Shown one piece after another: positions 1 through 5,569 of a stretch of 5,781 nt of DNA. Numbering within the stretch: the stretch's first letter is position 1; every line of letters begins with the position of its first letter. The stretch comes from an uncultured Desulfobacterales bacterium (GTDB lineage Bacteria > Desulfobacterota > Desulfobacteria > Desulfobacterales > G020354645). Position numbers and translations under genes: made by a program. Where the stretch lies: contig CAMYNZ010000251.1 in the NCBI GenBank assembly GCA_947259865.1, positions 1-5,781 of the forward strand. The letters are read 5' to 3'. Under the pieces are notes generated by a model. It was given only the letters and a program-made list of their open reading frames with translations. It did no database searches and was not told the DNA's origin.

Positions 1-119
1 TCGGCATCCAGGGCTGCGTTGAAGGCGATGAGGGTATTTTCAGGATAGCTTGCACGATAGCCCCTATGGGCGATAAACCACGGCGGTTTGAAATTATGGA
101 TTCCAATGATTTTTTGCAT
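1..119 (-). CDS. ugpQ: Glycerophosphodiester phosphodiesterase, N-terminal part (cut by window edge)
   Basis: Reading the minus strand from the ATG at 119 gives 39 codons with no stop before the window edge. The protein has HRG at residues 18-20 and PENT at 26-29, in the arrangement [20 protein letters not shown]. This is the hallmark opening of the GDPD family, where the His and Arg of HRG and the Glu of PENT belong to the catalytic, metal-binding site. The family hydrolyses glycerophosphodiesters to G3P and an alcohol. The lack of a signal peptide suggests a cytoplasmic enzyme like E. coli UgpQ. An in-frame stop at 132-134 rules out a longer start, and no good Shine-Dalgarno sequence precedes the ATG. 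It lies 276 bp beyond ugpC, behind a terminator and a repeat element, so it may need its own promoter; I saw none that is convincing. The family call is firm. The symbol rests on the ugpBAECQ gene order. Confidence 0.86.
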   Translation of the reverse strand, partial: MQKIIGIHNFKPPWFIAHRGYRASYPENTLIAFNAALDA

Positions 120-161
120 AAAAATATAAGGCTAAAACAAGTTGCATTAATTTTGCAAATA

Positions 162-189
162 AAAACCCCGACCTGAAAGACGGGGTTTT
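162..189 (-). terminator. Intrinsic terminator between ugpC and ugpQ (possibly bidirectional)
   Basis: A perfect 9-bp stem, AAAACCCCG at 162-170 pairing with CGGGGTTTT at 181-189, encloses a 10-base loop. On the minus strand the stem runs into five T and then ATTT, a normal U-tract. The plus strand also ends in TTTT, so it could work both ways, but no plus-strand gene is seen to the left of it. It most likely ends the ugpBAEC transcript and uncouples ugpQ from it at least in part. Confidence 0.75.
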
Positions 190-253
190 ATAAATATATT
201 TTAACGATTTAATGTAGAAAAATCAACGAAAGATCCGGGACCTTTGCATTCTC

Positions 254-396
254 GAAGCTATCTCAAAAATGCAGATTACGTTCAAGTACAAGGCGTGGGC
301 CGACGAAAAGGCGGAGCATACATGCGAGTATGTGAGCATTTTGAGGAGGTCCGCAACACCGTAATTGGGCGTTAGATGTATTTTTGAGATAGCTTC
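254..396. repeat. 143-bp MITE-like inverted-repeat element abutting the ugpC stop
   Basis: The ends are perfect 17-bp inverted repeats: GAAGCTATCTCAAAAAT at 254-270 and its reverse complement at 380-396. Inside them, further pairing can be traced with G-U wobbles in a plus-strand RNA (GTTCAA 280-285 with TTGGGC 365-370; GGCC near 298-301 with GGTC near 348-351; CATAC 317-321 with GTATG 328-332), so the whole unit can fold into one long imperfect hairpin. It has no convincing ORF and no obvious target-site duplication. The rightmost base is also the last base of the ugpC TAG stop codon. The format (short, non-coding, long terminal inverted repeats, fully folding) fits a non-autonomous mobile element or large palindromic intergenic repeat. 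I have an impression that similar repeats occur in Desulfobacterota genomes but cannot verify it. Confidence 0.7.
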
Positions 397-1478
397 TAAT
401 TCCCGATACGATCTCCAGTTTTCATATCAAACAAATGAAGTTTTTGAGAGGGTATTTCTAAGGGCAAAACCGCGTTTTTTACAAAGTGATGCACATCCGG
501 CAGACGAACCGTTAATAATGTATTATCTTCTCCGAAATGTGCGTGAACCAGTGTATCCGCACCCAGCACTTCGACATGATCCACATTTAGATTTAAGTCA
601 CCTTGCTTTTCATCTGCGATTTCAAAATGTTCCGGCCGAATGCCCAAGGTGACTTCCTGTCCTTTATAGTCTGAAAATTCATCGCCATTGACGGGCAGAC
701 GGATGCCATCGGATAGTTCAATGTGTCGGCCGTTGTCTGCCATTCGTGCATTCAGAAAATTCATGGCCGGAGATCCGATAAAACCGGCAACAAAACGAGT
801 CGCCGGTTTTTCATATACATCCAATGGTGATCCGATCTGGGCTGCATAACCGTTGTCCATGACAATGAGGCGATCGCCAAGGGTCATGGCTTCCACCTGG
901 TCGTGGGTGAAATATATGCTGGTGATATTCAAATACTCATTAAGTTTACGTATTTCGAGGCGCATCTGTACGCGAAGTTTGGCATCCAGGTTACTTAAAG
1001 GCTCGTCAAACAAAAATACCTTGGGCTCGCGTACGATGCATCGGCCCATGGCGACACGCTGGCGTTGTCCGCCGGATAGCTGTCGCGGTTTTCGATCAAG
1101 AAATTCCGTCAGTTCCAGGATCTCTGCAGCCCTTTGGACCCTTTTTTCGATTTCTTCTTTGGGCATGCGACGAATTTTAAGACCGTATGCCATGTTTTTG
1201 AAGACCGTCATATGGGGATAGAGGGCATAATTCTGGAATACCATGGCAATATCGCGTTCAGCCGGCTCCAGTAGGTTGACAACTTTTCCGTCAATCGAAA
1301 TTTCGCCGTCCGTTATGGTCTCGAGCCCGGCAATCATTCGCAGGACCGTAGATTTCCCGCAACCCGAGGGTCCCAGGATGACGATAAATTGGCCATCCTG
1401 GATATCACAGGTGATACCGTGGATTACCTCGGTTTGATCGAAACTTTTGTAAACATTGTGTAAATTTACATCGGCCAT
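396..1478 (-). CDS. ugpC: G3P ABC transporter ATP-binding protein UgpC
   Basis: A 360-residue ATPase that powers G3P uptake from the cytoplasmic face of the UgpA-UgpE channel. All nucleotide-binding motifs are present: Walker A GPSGCGKST (36-44), Q-loop Gln82 in MVFQNYALYPHMT, signature LSGGQRQRV (134-142), Walker B VFLFDEP (154-160), D-loop SNLDAKLRVQMR, and H-loop His192 in THDQVEAM. From about residue 235 there is a MalK/UgpC-type regulatory TOBE domain, with GSPAMN (235-240), LGIRPEH (278-284) and a terminal QKLHLFDMKTGDRI. Its length is close to E. coli UgpC (356), so the repeat at its 3' end has not truncated it. Within the CUT1 family, UgpC rather than MalK is favoured by the neighbouring ugpB, ugpA and ugpE and by the similar sequence. 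The conserved Ala after the signature helix (usually GRAIVR) is Cys147 here. The start at 1478 has a modest AAGG upstream and lies 61 bp after ugpE. Confidence 0.95.
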   Translation of the reverse strand: MADVNLHNVYKSFDQTEVIHGITCDIQDGQFIVILGPSGCGKSTVLRMIAGLETITDGEISIDGKVVNLLEPAERDIAMVFQNYALYPHMTVFKNMAYGLKIRRMPKEEIEKRVQRAAEILELTEFLDRKPRQLSGGQRQRVAMGRCIVREPKVFLFDEPLSNLDAKLRVQMRLEIRKLNEYLNITSIYFTHDQVEAMTLGDRLIVMDNGYAAQIGSPLDVYEKPATRFVAGFIGSPAMNFLNARMADNGRHIELSDGIRLPVNGDEFSDYKGQEVTLGIRPEHFEIADEKQGDLNLNVDHVEVLGADTLVHAHFGEDNTLLTVRLPDVHHFVKNAVLPLEIPSQKLHLFDMKTGDRIGN

Positions 1479-1539
1479 AAGCGTACCTTTTTTCCAATGC
1501 TCAAAATAATTCTATGGGTCTGTGCTGGTTTTTGGTTTT

Positions 1540-2382
1540 TCACTTTTCCGTTTCGATCATGCCTTTTACAAACTGCTTCTGCATAAAGATCACGACCAGC
1601 ACTGGCGGGATCATGGCCAGCATGGTAGATGCCATTATGATTTGCCAGTCGGCTTGCCCTTCACCTACATCCAGCATTCTTTTAATCCCAATCAGGAGTG
1701 TGTAGTATTTTTCATCTCCGGTGATCATCAGTGGCCAAAGGTACTGATTCCAGCCATAAATGAAGAGAATTACAAACAAGGCCGCGATGGAGGTGCGCGA
1801 CATGGGTACCAGGATATCGAAGAAAAATCGGATGGGCCCACCCCCGTCAATTCTAACGGCCTCGCACAACTCATCGGGAACCGTCATGAAAAACTGGCGA
1901 AACAAAAACGTGGCGGTGGCCGATGCGATTAGCGGAAAGATCAGACCGGAATAGGTGTCAAGTAATTTCAAATCCGCCATCACCTTATGGGTTGACAGAA
2001 TTCGAACTTCCACCGGCAGCATCAAGGTGATGAAAATCATCCAGAAAAAAAACATGCGGAAGCGGAATCTGAAGTAGACGATGGCAAAGGCCGACAGCAG
2101 GGAAATGGATATCTTCCCAAAAGCAATCCCGAGTGCCATGATCAGGCTGTTCAGCATCATGGACCCCACGGTGGCGCCGACTTCTCCACTTCCGACGGTA
2201 AGCGCCTGGTGGTAATTCTCGACCAGGTGGCGGCCCGGTAAAAATGGAAAGGATGAGGTGATGGCATCCAGGCTGTGGGTGGAGGCCACAAACGTCGTAT
2301 AGATTGGAAACGCGATGACTAAGCAGCCCAAAATCAGAATCGCATAGGTTAAAAAAGTGAGCCAGGGTCGGTGTTCGACCAT
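1540..2382 (-). CDS. ugpE: G3P ABC transporter permease UgpE
   Basis: A 280-residue inner-membrane permease, one half of the G3P channel, pairing with UgpA. Six hydrophobic segments can be traced, including those near residues 10-33, 78-104, 108-128, 145-166, 197-220 and 250-268. The cytoplasmic EAA loop that contacts the ATPase is at 174-193 (EAVRIDGGGPIRFFFDILVP) and keeps the conserved Gly180. Other stretches matching E. coli UgpE (281 residues) as I recall it are the HRPWLT opening, FFWMIFITLMLPVEVRI, SATATFLFRQFFMT, and FIYGWNQYLWPL. The start at 2382 is supported by AAAGGAG six bases upstream. That Shine-Dalgarno sequence overlaps the ugpA stop codon (TAAAGGAG), giving an 11-bp gap and probably translational coupling. 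It has no signal peptide apart from the first membrane segment. I am very confident of both family and partner. Confidence 0.95.
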   Translation of the reverse strand: MVEHRPWLTFLTYAILILGCLVIAFPIYTTFVASTHSLDAITSSFPFLPGRHLVENYHQALTVGSGEVGATVGSMMLNSLIMALGIAFGKISISLLSAFAIVYFRFRFRMFFFWMIFITLMLPVEVRILSTHKVMADLKLLDTYSGLIFPLIASATATFLFRQFFMTVPDELCEAVRIDGGGPIRFFFDILVPMSRTSIAALFVILFIYGWNQYLWPLMITGDEKYYTLLIGIKRMLDVGEGQADWQIIMASTMLAMIPPVLVVIFMQKQFVKGMIETEK

Positions 2383-2393
2383 TTTTTACTCCT

Positions 2394-3275
2394 TTAATAG
2401 TGGACTTTTCTTTCGATGTAGCGGAACTGGATCACCGTCAGTGAAATAACAATGAACATCAGGATCACTGACTGGGCCGCTGAACCGCCAAGATCTAAGC
2501 TTTCAAAACTATCGTGATAAATCTTGAAGACCATGATATTGGTGGCCTCGTTGGGTCCGCCCTCGGTAATGGCGTGGATGACCCCGAAGGTTTCGAAAAA
2601 GGCATACACCAAATTCATGACAAGTAAAAAGAAGACCGTTGGTGATAACAGCGGAAATGCAATGGTCCAAAATCGTTTTGCCGGAGAGGCGCCGTCAATG
2701 GCGGCGGCTTCGATAAATGACTTGGGAATGGCCTGGAGTCCGGCTAGAAAAAATAGAAAGTTATAGGAGATCTCTCGCCAGGCAGCAGCGATGATCACCA
2801 GCGTCATTGCCTGGGGGCCGTTTAAGGTAAAATTCCAGTCGATTCCGATGGACTTTAAAAAGAAAGAAATCATCCCGACGGTGGGATTGAAGAGAAAGTA
2901 CCATAAGACTGCTGCCGCCACCGGAGCAACCGCATAGGGCCAGATGATAAATGTTTTGAGGGTGGTGGCCCCGCGAATAACGCGATCGGCCATCACCGCC
3001 AGAAGCAGCGCTATGGACATGGCCAGGGCTGCCACCGAAAAACTGAAGACTGCTGTCACCTTGATCGAGTTGAGGTAGATCGAATCGGTGAAGATATATT
3101 TGAAGTTTTCCAGGCCGACAAAGACGCTTTTGAGTCCAAAAGCGTCTTCCTGTAAAACCGATTGATAAAGGGCCATAAATGCGGGCCAGATGAAAAACAC
3201 CAGGGTGATGATGATCTGGGGGGCAACCAGGAAATATGGCAGGACTTTATTTTTGAAGATAACTCGTTTTTCCAT
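2394..3275 (-). CDS. ugpA: G3P ABC transporter permease UgpA
   Basis: A roughly 293-residue inner-membrane permease that forms the G3P channel with UgpE. Hydrophobic segments lie, counting from this start, at about residues 11-34, 72-95, 106-129, 157-180, 208-228 and 266-284. The EAA loop is at 189-208 ([20 protein letters not shown]), with the invariant Gly in place. [33 protein letters not shown] and LVYAFFETF match E. coli UgpA (295 residues) as I remember it. An in-frame ATG at 3281 would add Met-Val. I chose 3275 because the only Shine-Dalgarno-like sequence, GGCGAG just upstream, lies about seven bases from it and only one base from 3281. Initiation therefore looks weak compared with ugpB and ugpE. 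It follows ugpB after a gap holding a strong hairpin. Confidence 0.95.
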   Translation of the reverse strand: MEKRVIFKNKVLPYFLVAPQIIITLVFFIWPAFMALYQSVLQEDAFGLKSVFVGLENFKYIFTDSIYLNSIKVTAVFSFSVAALAMSIALLLAVMADRVIRGATTLKTFIIWPYAVAPVAAAVLWYFLFNPTVGMISFFLKSIGIDWNFTLNGPQAMTLVIIAAAWREISYNFLFFLAGLQAIPKSFIEAAAIDGASPAKRFWTIAFPLLSPTVFFLLVMNLVYAFFETFGVIHAITEGGPNEATNIMVFKIYHDSFESLDLGGSAAQSVILMFIVISLTVIQFRYIERKVHY

Positions 3276-3303
3276 TACCATACTCGCCGGGGTAAAGGTT
3301 TAA

Positions 3304-3335
3304 CAGGACCCATTCTTGTTCAGGAATGGGTCCTG
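3304..3335 (-). promoter_or_regulatory. Intercistronic hairpin between ugpB and ugpA
   Basis: A perfect 12-bp inverted repeat, CAGGACCCATTC (3304-3315) and GAATGGGTCCTG (3324-3335), with an 8-base loop, sits 19 bp after the ugpB stop. On the minus strand it is followed by only a short broken T stretch, so it is a poor full terminator. A stable stem just after a binding-protein gene often protects the upstream mRNA or attenuates transcription, so that the binding protein is made in excess over the permeases, as known for malE-malF. That role is inferred here. Confidence 0.65.
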
Positions 3336-3354
3336 CGTGACACTGGCTGTATTA

Positions 3355-4776
3355 CTAGTTGGCCTTTTCGAATTTTCGCAGTAATTTATTCCCATTTGCA
3401 ACGGCATCGTCCAGCCCCTGCTGGGCGGTTTTGTCCTCGGAAAAAATGGCCTCCAGGGTGTCATACATAATAGCGCGCATCTGCACAAAATTGCCGAAAC
3501 GCAAACCCCTGGAATTCGCGGTAGGTCTGTGGAGAGTCATTTGTTTCAGTGCGGTTTCCATTCCGGGTTTCTCGTTATAAACTCCCTGGCCTTTGGTCAG
3601 GTAATAGGCATCGGTCGTAATGGGTAAATAACCGGTAAACTGATGCCAATCCGCCTGAACCGCCGGCGTGGACAGATAGTTGAAGAAGGTGGCCACGCCT
3701 TCATAGTCAGCCTGGGGATGACCGGCCATCACCCACAGGCTGGCGCCGCCGATGATAGTGTTCTGCGGAGCACCGGGTGCATCCGGCCAGTAGGGTAGCA
3801 TGCTGGTGCGGAAGGGAAACTTGCAGGTCTTTTTGAATCCGGCGTATCCTGCCGATGACTCCGTATACATGGCCACCTCACCGGAAGAAAATAAGGCGTT
3901 GCCCTTATTTCGTCGACCGCCGTAAACAAAGATTTTCTCTTTTTGCCAATCGGCCAACTGCTGGATATGTTTGACGTGAAACGGGCTGTTGATGACGAAC
4001 TGGGTATCCAATCCATCAAATCCGTTGGATTTGGTCCCGATGGGCACATTATGCCAGGCGCTGAAGTTTTCGAGGTGAATCCATGATATCCAGGCCGTTG
4101 AAAATCCGGCCGAATACCCAGCCGCTACCAGTTTGCGGGCATAATCCGCCACCTCCGGCCATGTTTTAGGCGGCTTATCCGGATCCAGGCCTGCTTTTTC
4201 AAACGCTTCCACGTTGTAATACAGGACCGGCGTAGAGCTGTTAAAGGGCATGGACAACATTTTGCCGTCCGATGTCGTATAGTACCCGGTTACGGTGGAA
4301 AGATAGGCATCGGAACTCCAGGGCTGTCCGGATTGGGCCATTATCTGATAAACCGGTTGAATGGCCCCTTTGGCTGCCATCATGCTGGCTGTTCCGACCT
4401 CAAAAACCTGCAAAATGTGGGGCGGACTTTTTGAACGAAAGGCGGCAATCCCGGCGTTCATGGTGTCAGTGTAGTTTCCCTTATAGGTGGCGACGACCTT
4501 GTACTTACTTTGCATGGAATTAAAATTGGAGACGATAGATTGGACCTTTTCCCCCAGTCGGCCCCCATGGGCAAACCACCAGTTGATCGTAATCGGTTCG
4601 CCAACGGCAACGGCGGGCATTTCCTTTTTTTCTTTCAGTTCTTGGATTTGTTTCTGCAGTTCCATGTTTTGCTCTTTTAATGCGGTCACTTGTGCCTGTT
4701 CCTCTGCTTTTTCAGCACAAGAAAAAAGCAAAAACCCAAAAAATAGAAGAATAGTAATTACCCCAAGTTTTCTCAT
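3355..4776 (-). CDS. ugpB: G3P-binding protein UgpB, predicted lipoprotein with coiled-coil spacer
   Basis: The extracytoplasmic substrate-binding component of the G3P transporter, 473 residues. Residues 1-20 form a lipoprotein signal: MRK, a hydrophobic core, then LLFSC with Cys20 as the likely lipidated residue. Residues about 23-52 are Glu/Lys/Gln-rich with heptad spacing (V30, L33, N37, L40, I44, L47), a short leucine-zipper-like coiled coil. The UgpB domain starts near ITINWWFAHGG (62 onward) and contains YKGNYTDTMNAGIAAFR, ILQVFEVGTASMMAAKGA, PFNSSTPVLYYN, LENFSAWHN, IIGGASLWVM, TGYLPIT and RGLRFGNFVQMR, in the order of E. coli UgpB (438-residue precursor). The extra length is the zipper. 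An ATG at 4782 is also in frame, but AAAGGAGGA at 4784-4792 is only two bases from it and eight from 4776, so 4776 is preferred. It is the first gene of the operon. Confidence 0.95.
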   Translation of the reverse strand: MRKLGVITILLFFGFLLFSCAEKAEEQAQVTALKEQNMELQKQIQELKEKKEMPAVAVGEPITINWWFAHGGRLGEKVQSIVSNFNSMQSKYKVVATYKGNYTDTMNAGIAAFRSKSPPHILQVFEVGTASMMAAKGAIQPVYQIMAQSGQPWSSDAYLSTVTGYYTTSDGKMLSMPFNSSTPVLYYNVEAFEKAGLDPDKPPKTWPEVADYARKLVAAGYSAGFSTAWISWIHLENFSAWHNVPIGTKSNGFDGLDTQFVINSPFHVKHIQQLADWQKEKIFVYGGRRNKGNALFSSGEVAMYTESSAGYAGFKKTCKFPFRTSMLPYWPDAPGAPQNTIIGGASLWVMAGHPQADYEGVATFFNYLSTPAVQADWHQFTGYLPITTDAYYLTKGQGVYNEKPGMETALKQMTLHRPTANSRGLRFGNFVQMRAIMYDTLEAIFSEDKTAQQGLDDAVANGNKLLRKFEKAN

Positions 4777-4783
4777 AACCATG

Positions 4784-4792
4784 TCCTCCTTT
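4784..4792 (-). promoter_or_regulatory. Strong ribosome binding site of ugpB
   Basis: The minus strand reads AAAGGAGGA, a near-perfect anti-16S match and the best Shine-Dalgarno sequence in the operon. It is eight bases from the ATG at 4776 and two from the ATG at 4782, which decides the start. The strength fits high expression of a binding protein. Confidence 0.75.
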
Positions 4793-4847
4793 CATACTTT
4801 AAAAGAAATTGATGTGATTCTCTCTGGAAACAGAAATGCATTTAGTT

Positions 4848-5062
4848 GAGGGGTCGGGGTATTTTTTTCACGTCAAGATGCCGGGTTATCGCCTGGCAAG
4901 TCTAGCAGCGGCAACACCCTTACATTTTACTGCCTTCTGCATGCAACTTCTTCTCTCCCAGAATCCAACGGCGTGTATTGCCTATCTTGGCGGCAGCAGC
5001 CAATTGCTAATAAAAAGCACCGGGGCGATCATCTTGTCGTGAAAAAAATACCCCGACCTCTC
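4848..5062. repeat. 215-bp inverted-repeat element (MITE/REP-like) upstream of ugpB
   Basis: The terminal inverted repeats at 4848-4880 and 5030-5062 are 33 bp long with two mismatches. Their core is GGTCGGGGTATTTTTTTCAC, followed by G(T/A)CAAGATG. The interior of about 149 bp has no recognisable protein on either strand; open stretches there are short or interrupted. It contains related GCAGCGGC and GGCGGCAGCAGCC patches. The unit is unrelated in sequence to the element at 254-396. It begins 65 bp before the ugpB Shine-Dalgarno... start region and so lies in the operon's upstream regulatory zone. A non-autonomous transposon derivative is most likely. Mobilisation by an IS200/Y1-like or REP-associated transposase is only a guess from the style of the ends. 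Confidence 0.72.
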
Positions 5063-5063
5063 A

Positions 5064-5080
5064 CTTAATTGGAAATTAAG
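5064..5080. promoter_or_regulatory. Palindrome CTTAATT-GGA-AATTAAG, candidate operator
   Basis: A perfect 7-bp inverted repeat with a 3-base spacer lies directly against the right end of the 4848-5062 element. It falls where transcription would begin from the minus-strand promoter proposed at 5081-5110, a classic operator position. It could equally be a small RNA hairpin or part of the insertion site. Confidence 0.35.
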
Positions 5081-5110
5081 AAAATAAGGTGAATCGAAAA
5101 AACATGGCAA
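5081..5110 (-). promoter_or_regulatory. Candidate sigma-70 promoter for the ugp operon
   Basis: On the minus strand TTGCCA (5110-5105) is followed after 17 bases by TTATTT (5087-5082), or after 18 by TATTTT. This is the best -35/-10 pair I could find upstream of ugpB. If real, transcription would start near 5074 and cross the whole 215-bp element before ugpB, giving a 5' leader of about 300 bases. I found no Pho-box-like pair of CTGTCA repeats in the upstream region, unlike E. coli ugp. Confidence 0.33.
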
Positions 5111-5214
5111 AATTGAATTTTATCCGTTGGGTTTTGCTGGCACCATTGGGCCTCTTGCGGCATTCGAAATTCAATTTAATGAAACGTTTGCTCAGCGCGA
5201 TTAGCGCGTATTAG
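5104..5214 (+). CDS. Possible small ORF, 36 residues, hydrophobic; unrecognised
   Basis: ATG at 5104 to TAG at 5212-5214 encodes 36 residues beginning MAKLNFIRWVLLAPLGLL, with a basic middle (RHSK, MKR) and the end LLSAISAY. The upstream AAGGTG lies about 14 bases away, too far for a good Shine-Dalgarno sequence. A short hydrophobic then basic layout resembles small membrane peptides in general, but I recognise no family. What makes it worth listing is the plus-strand terminator about 40 bp downstream. It overlaps the candidate ugp promoter and contains both copies of an 11-bp palindrome, so it may be a chance ORF over regulatory DNA. Confidence 0.22.
   Translation: MAKLNFIRWVLLAPLGLLRHSKFNLMKRLLSAISAY
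5110..5120. promoter_or_regulatory. Palindrome AAATT-G-AATTT, first of an operator-like pair
   Basis: A perfect palindrome around one central base. The same motif, AAATT-C-AATTT, recurs at 5167-5177, 57 bp away. This copy touches the candidate -35 hexamer of the ugp promoter, so a bound regulator could affect it. No specific regulator is recognised. Confidence 0.3.
5167..5177. promoter_or_regulatory. Palindrome AAATT-C-AATTT, second of an operator-like pair
   Basis: The reverse complement of the motif at 5110-5120 and also a perfect 5+1+5 palindrome. The two could be paired protein-binding sites, or could pair with each other as the stem of an RNA with a 46-base loop. AT-rich palindromes are easy to get by chance. 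Confidence 0.28.
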
Positions 5215-5245
5215 CAAAGATTATCCGGTTGTTTAGGAGAAAGAG

Positions 5246-5299
5246 ATGGTAATTCGTCCCTATGAAACTCATCAGGGATTTTTTATAATAATCAGATAA
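5246..5299 (+). CDS. Possible 17-residue leader-like ORF with strong Shine-Dalgarno sequence
   Basis: AGGAG at 5235-5239 sits six bases before ATG 5246, the best translation start on the plus strand in this region. The ORF encodes MVIRPYETHQGFFIIIR and ends in TAA at 5297-5299, overlapping the ATG of a 27-codon ORF (5299-5382) as TAATG. A terminator hairpin lies inside it, so the Phe and Ile codons at its end come from the T-rich tail. Its size makes function uncertain: it may be a leader peptide, a remnant of a decayed gene, or chance. Confidence 0.2.
   Translation: MVIRPYETHQGFFIIIR
5257..5284 (+). terminator. Intrinsic terminator on the plus strand, no known gene upstream
   Basis: TCCCTATGA (5257-5265) pairs with TCATCAGGGA (5269-5278) as a 9-bp stem with one bulged base and a 3-base loop, followed at once by six T (5279-5284). 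This is a textbook plus-strand terminator. The minus strand lacks a T tail, so it does not serve a leftward gene. It implies a plus-strand transcript starting somewhere between about 4850 and 5240. Confidence 0.6.
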
Positions 5300-5569
5300 T
5301 GCAGCCCATAGTCAAGAAAATCCTTGAAAAAATTATTTGCAGCATCAAAAATGTCCCCGAACTGCCCATCGCCGATTTTTAATCAGTTTCGCAATCATAC
5401 ATATTATTGAATCAATTTAGTATTTTGATTGTTGAATTTTTTGAGCAGGATAGGATAATGTGTTGATTTTGATTCTTTTGAATTTCCTTGATATGGATAG
5501 ACCGATCAATTTTCATGCAAAATTCAGGTCATAAATTATTAGGACCCTAATTGAGCGAAAGTCGAGGTC
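5285..5569. other. AT-rich intergenic stretch without a recognised gene
   Basis: No convincing gene. A 27-codon plus-strand ORF (5299-5382, beginning MQPIVKKILEKI, with VPELP near its end) lacks its own Shine-Dalgarno sequence. A loose resemblance to the start of HDOD-domain proteins makes a gene remnant possible but unproven. An inverted repeat AATCAA (5410-5415) / TTGATT (5425-5430) and repeated TTTTGATT-like words occur at 5405-5490. Promoters could hide here, but I cannot single one out. Confidence 0.4.

Noticed and set aside
396..4849. Many plus-strand and alternate-frame open frames of 60-136 codons across the ugp genes
   Set aside because: They lie antisense or out of frame to four strongly recognised transporter genes, lack family features, and are expected by-products of coding DNA.
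4871..4880. A minus-strand TTGACG inside the element as a -35 hexamer for ugpB
   Set aside because: The base positions 16-18 downstream read CCCC-rich sequence with no acceptable -10 box.
4880..5030. An integron attC-like site or CRISPR repeat inside the 215-bp element
   Set aside because: No paired core sites of the attC type and no regularly spaced direct repeats were found.
4836..5042. A 68-codon plus-strand ORF beginning MHLVEGSGYFFHVK
   Set aside because: It spans the left terminal repeat and interior of the 4848-5062 element, has no Shine-Dalgarno sequence, and shows no recognisable domain. Both translations of the interior were read for transposase remnants and none was convincing.
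4783..5110. A Pho-box for PhoB control, expected by analogy with E. coli ugp
   Set aside because: No pair of CTGTCA-like repeats 11 bp apart was seen on the strand leading to ugpB.
5139..5160. A sigma-54 promoter suggested by TGGCAC followed by TTGC on the plus strand
   Set aside because: The spacing between TGGCAC and TTGC is 11 bases instead of the required 5, so the -24/-12 geometry fails.
5194..5214. A tandem repeat GCGCG-ATTAGC / GCGCGTATTAGC
   Set aside because: Only two imperfect 11-12 base units are present, too few to call a meaningful repeat array.
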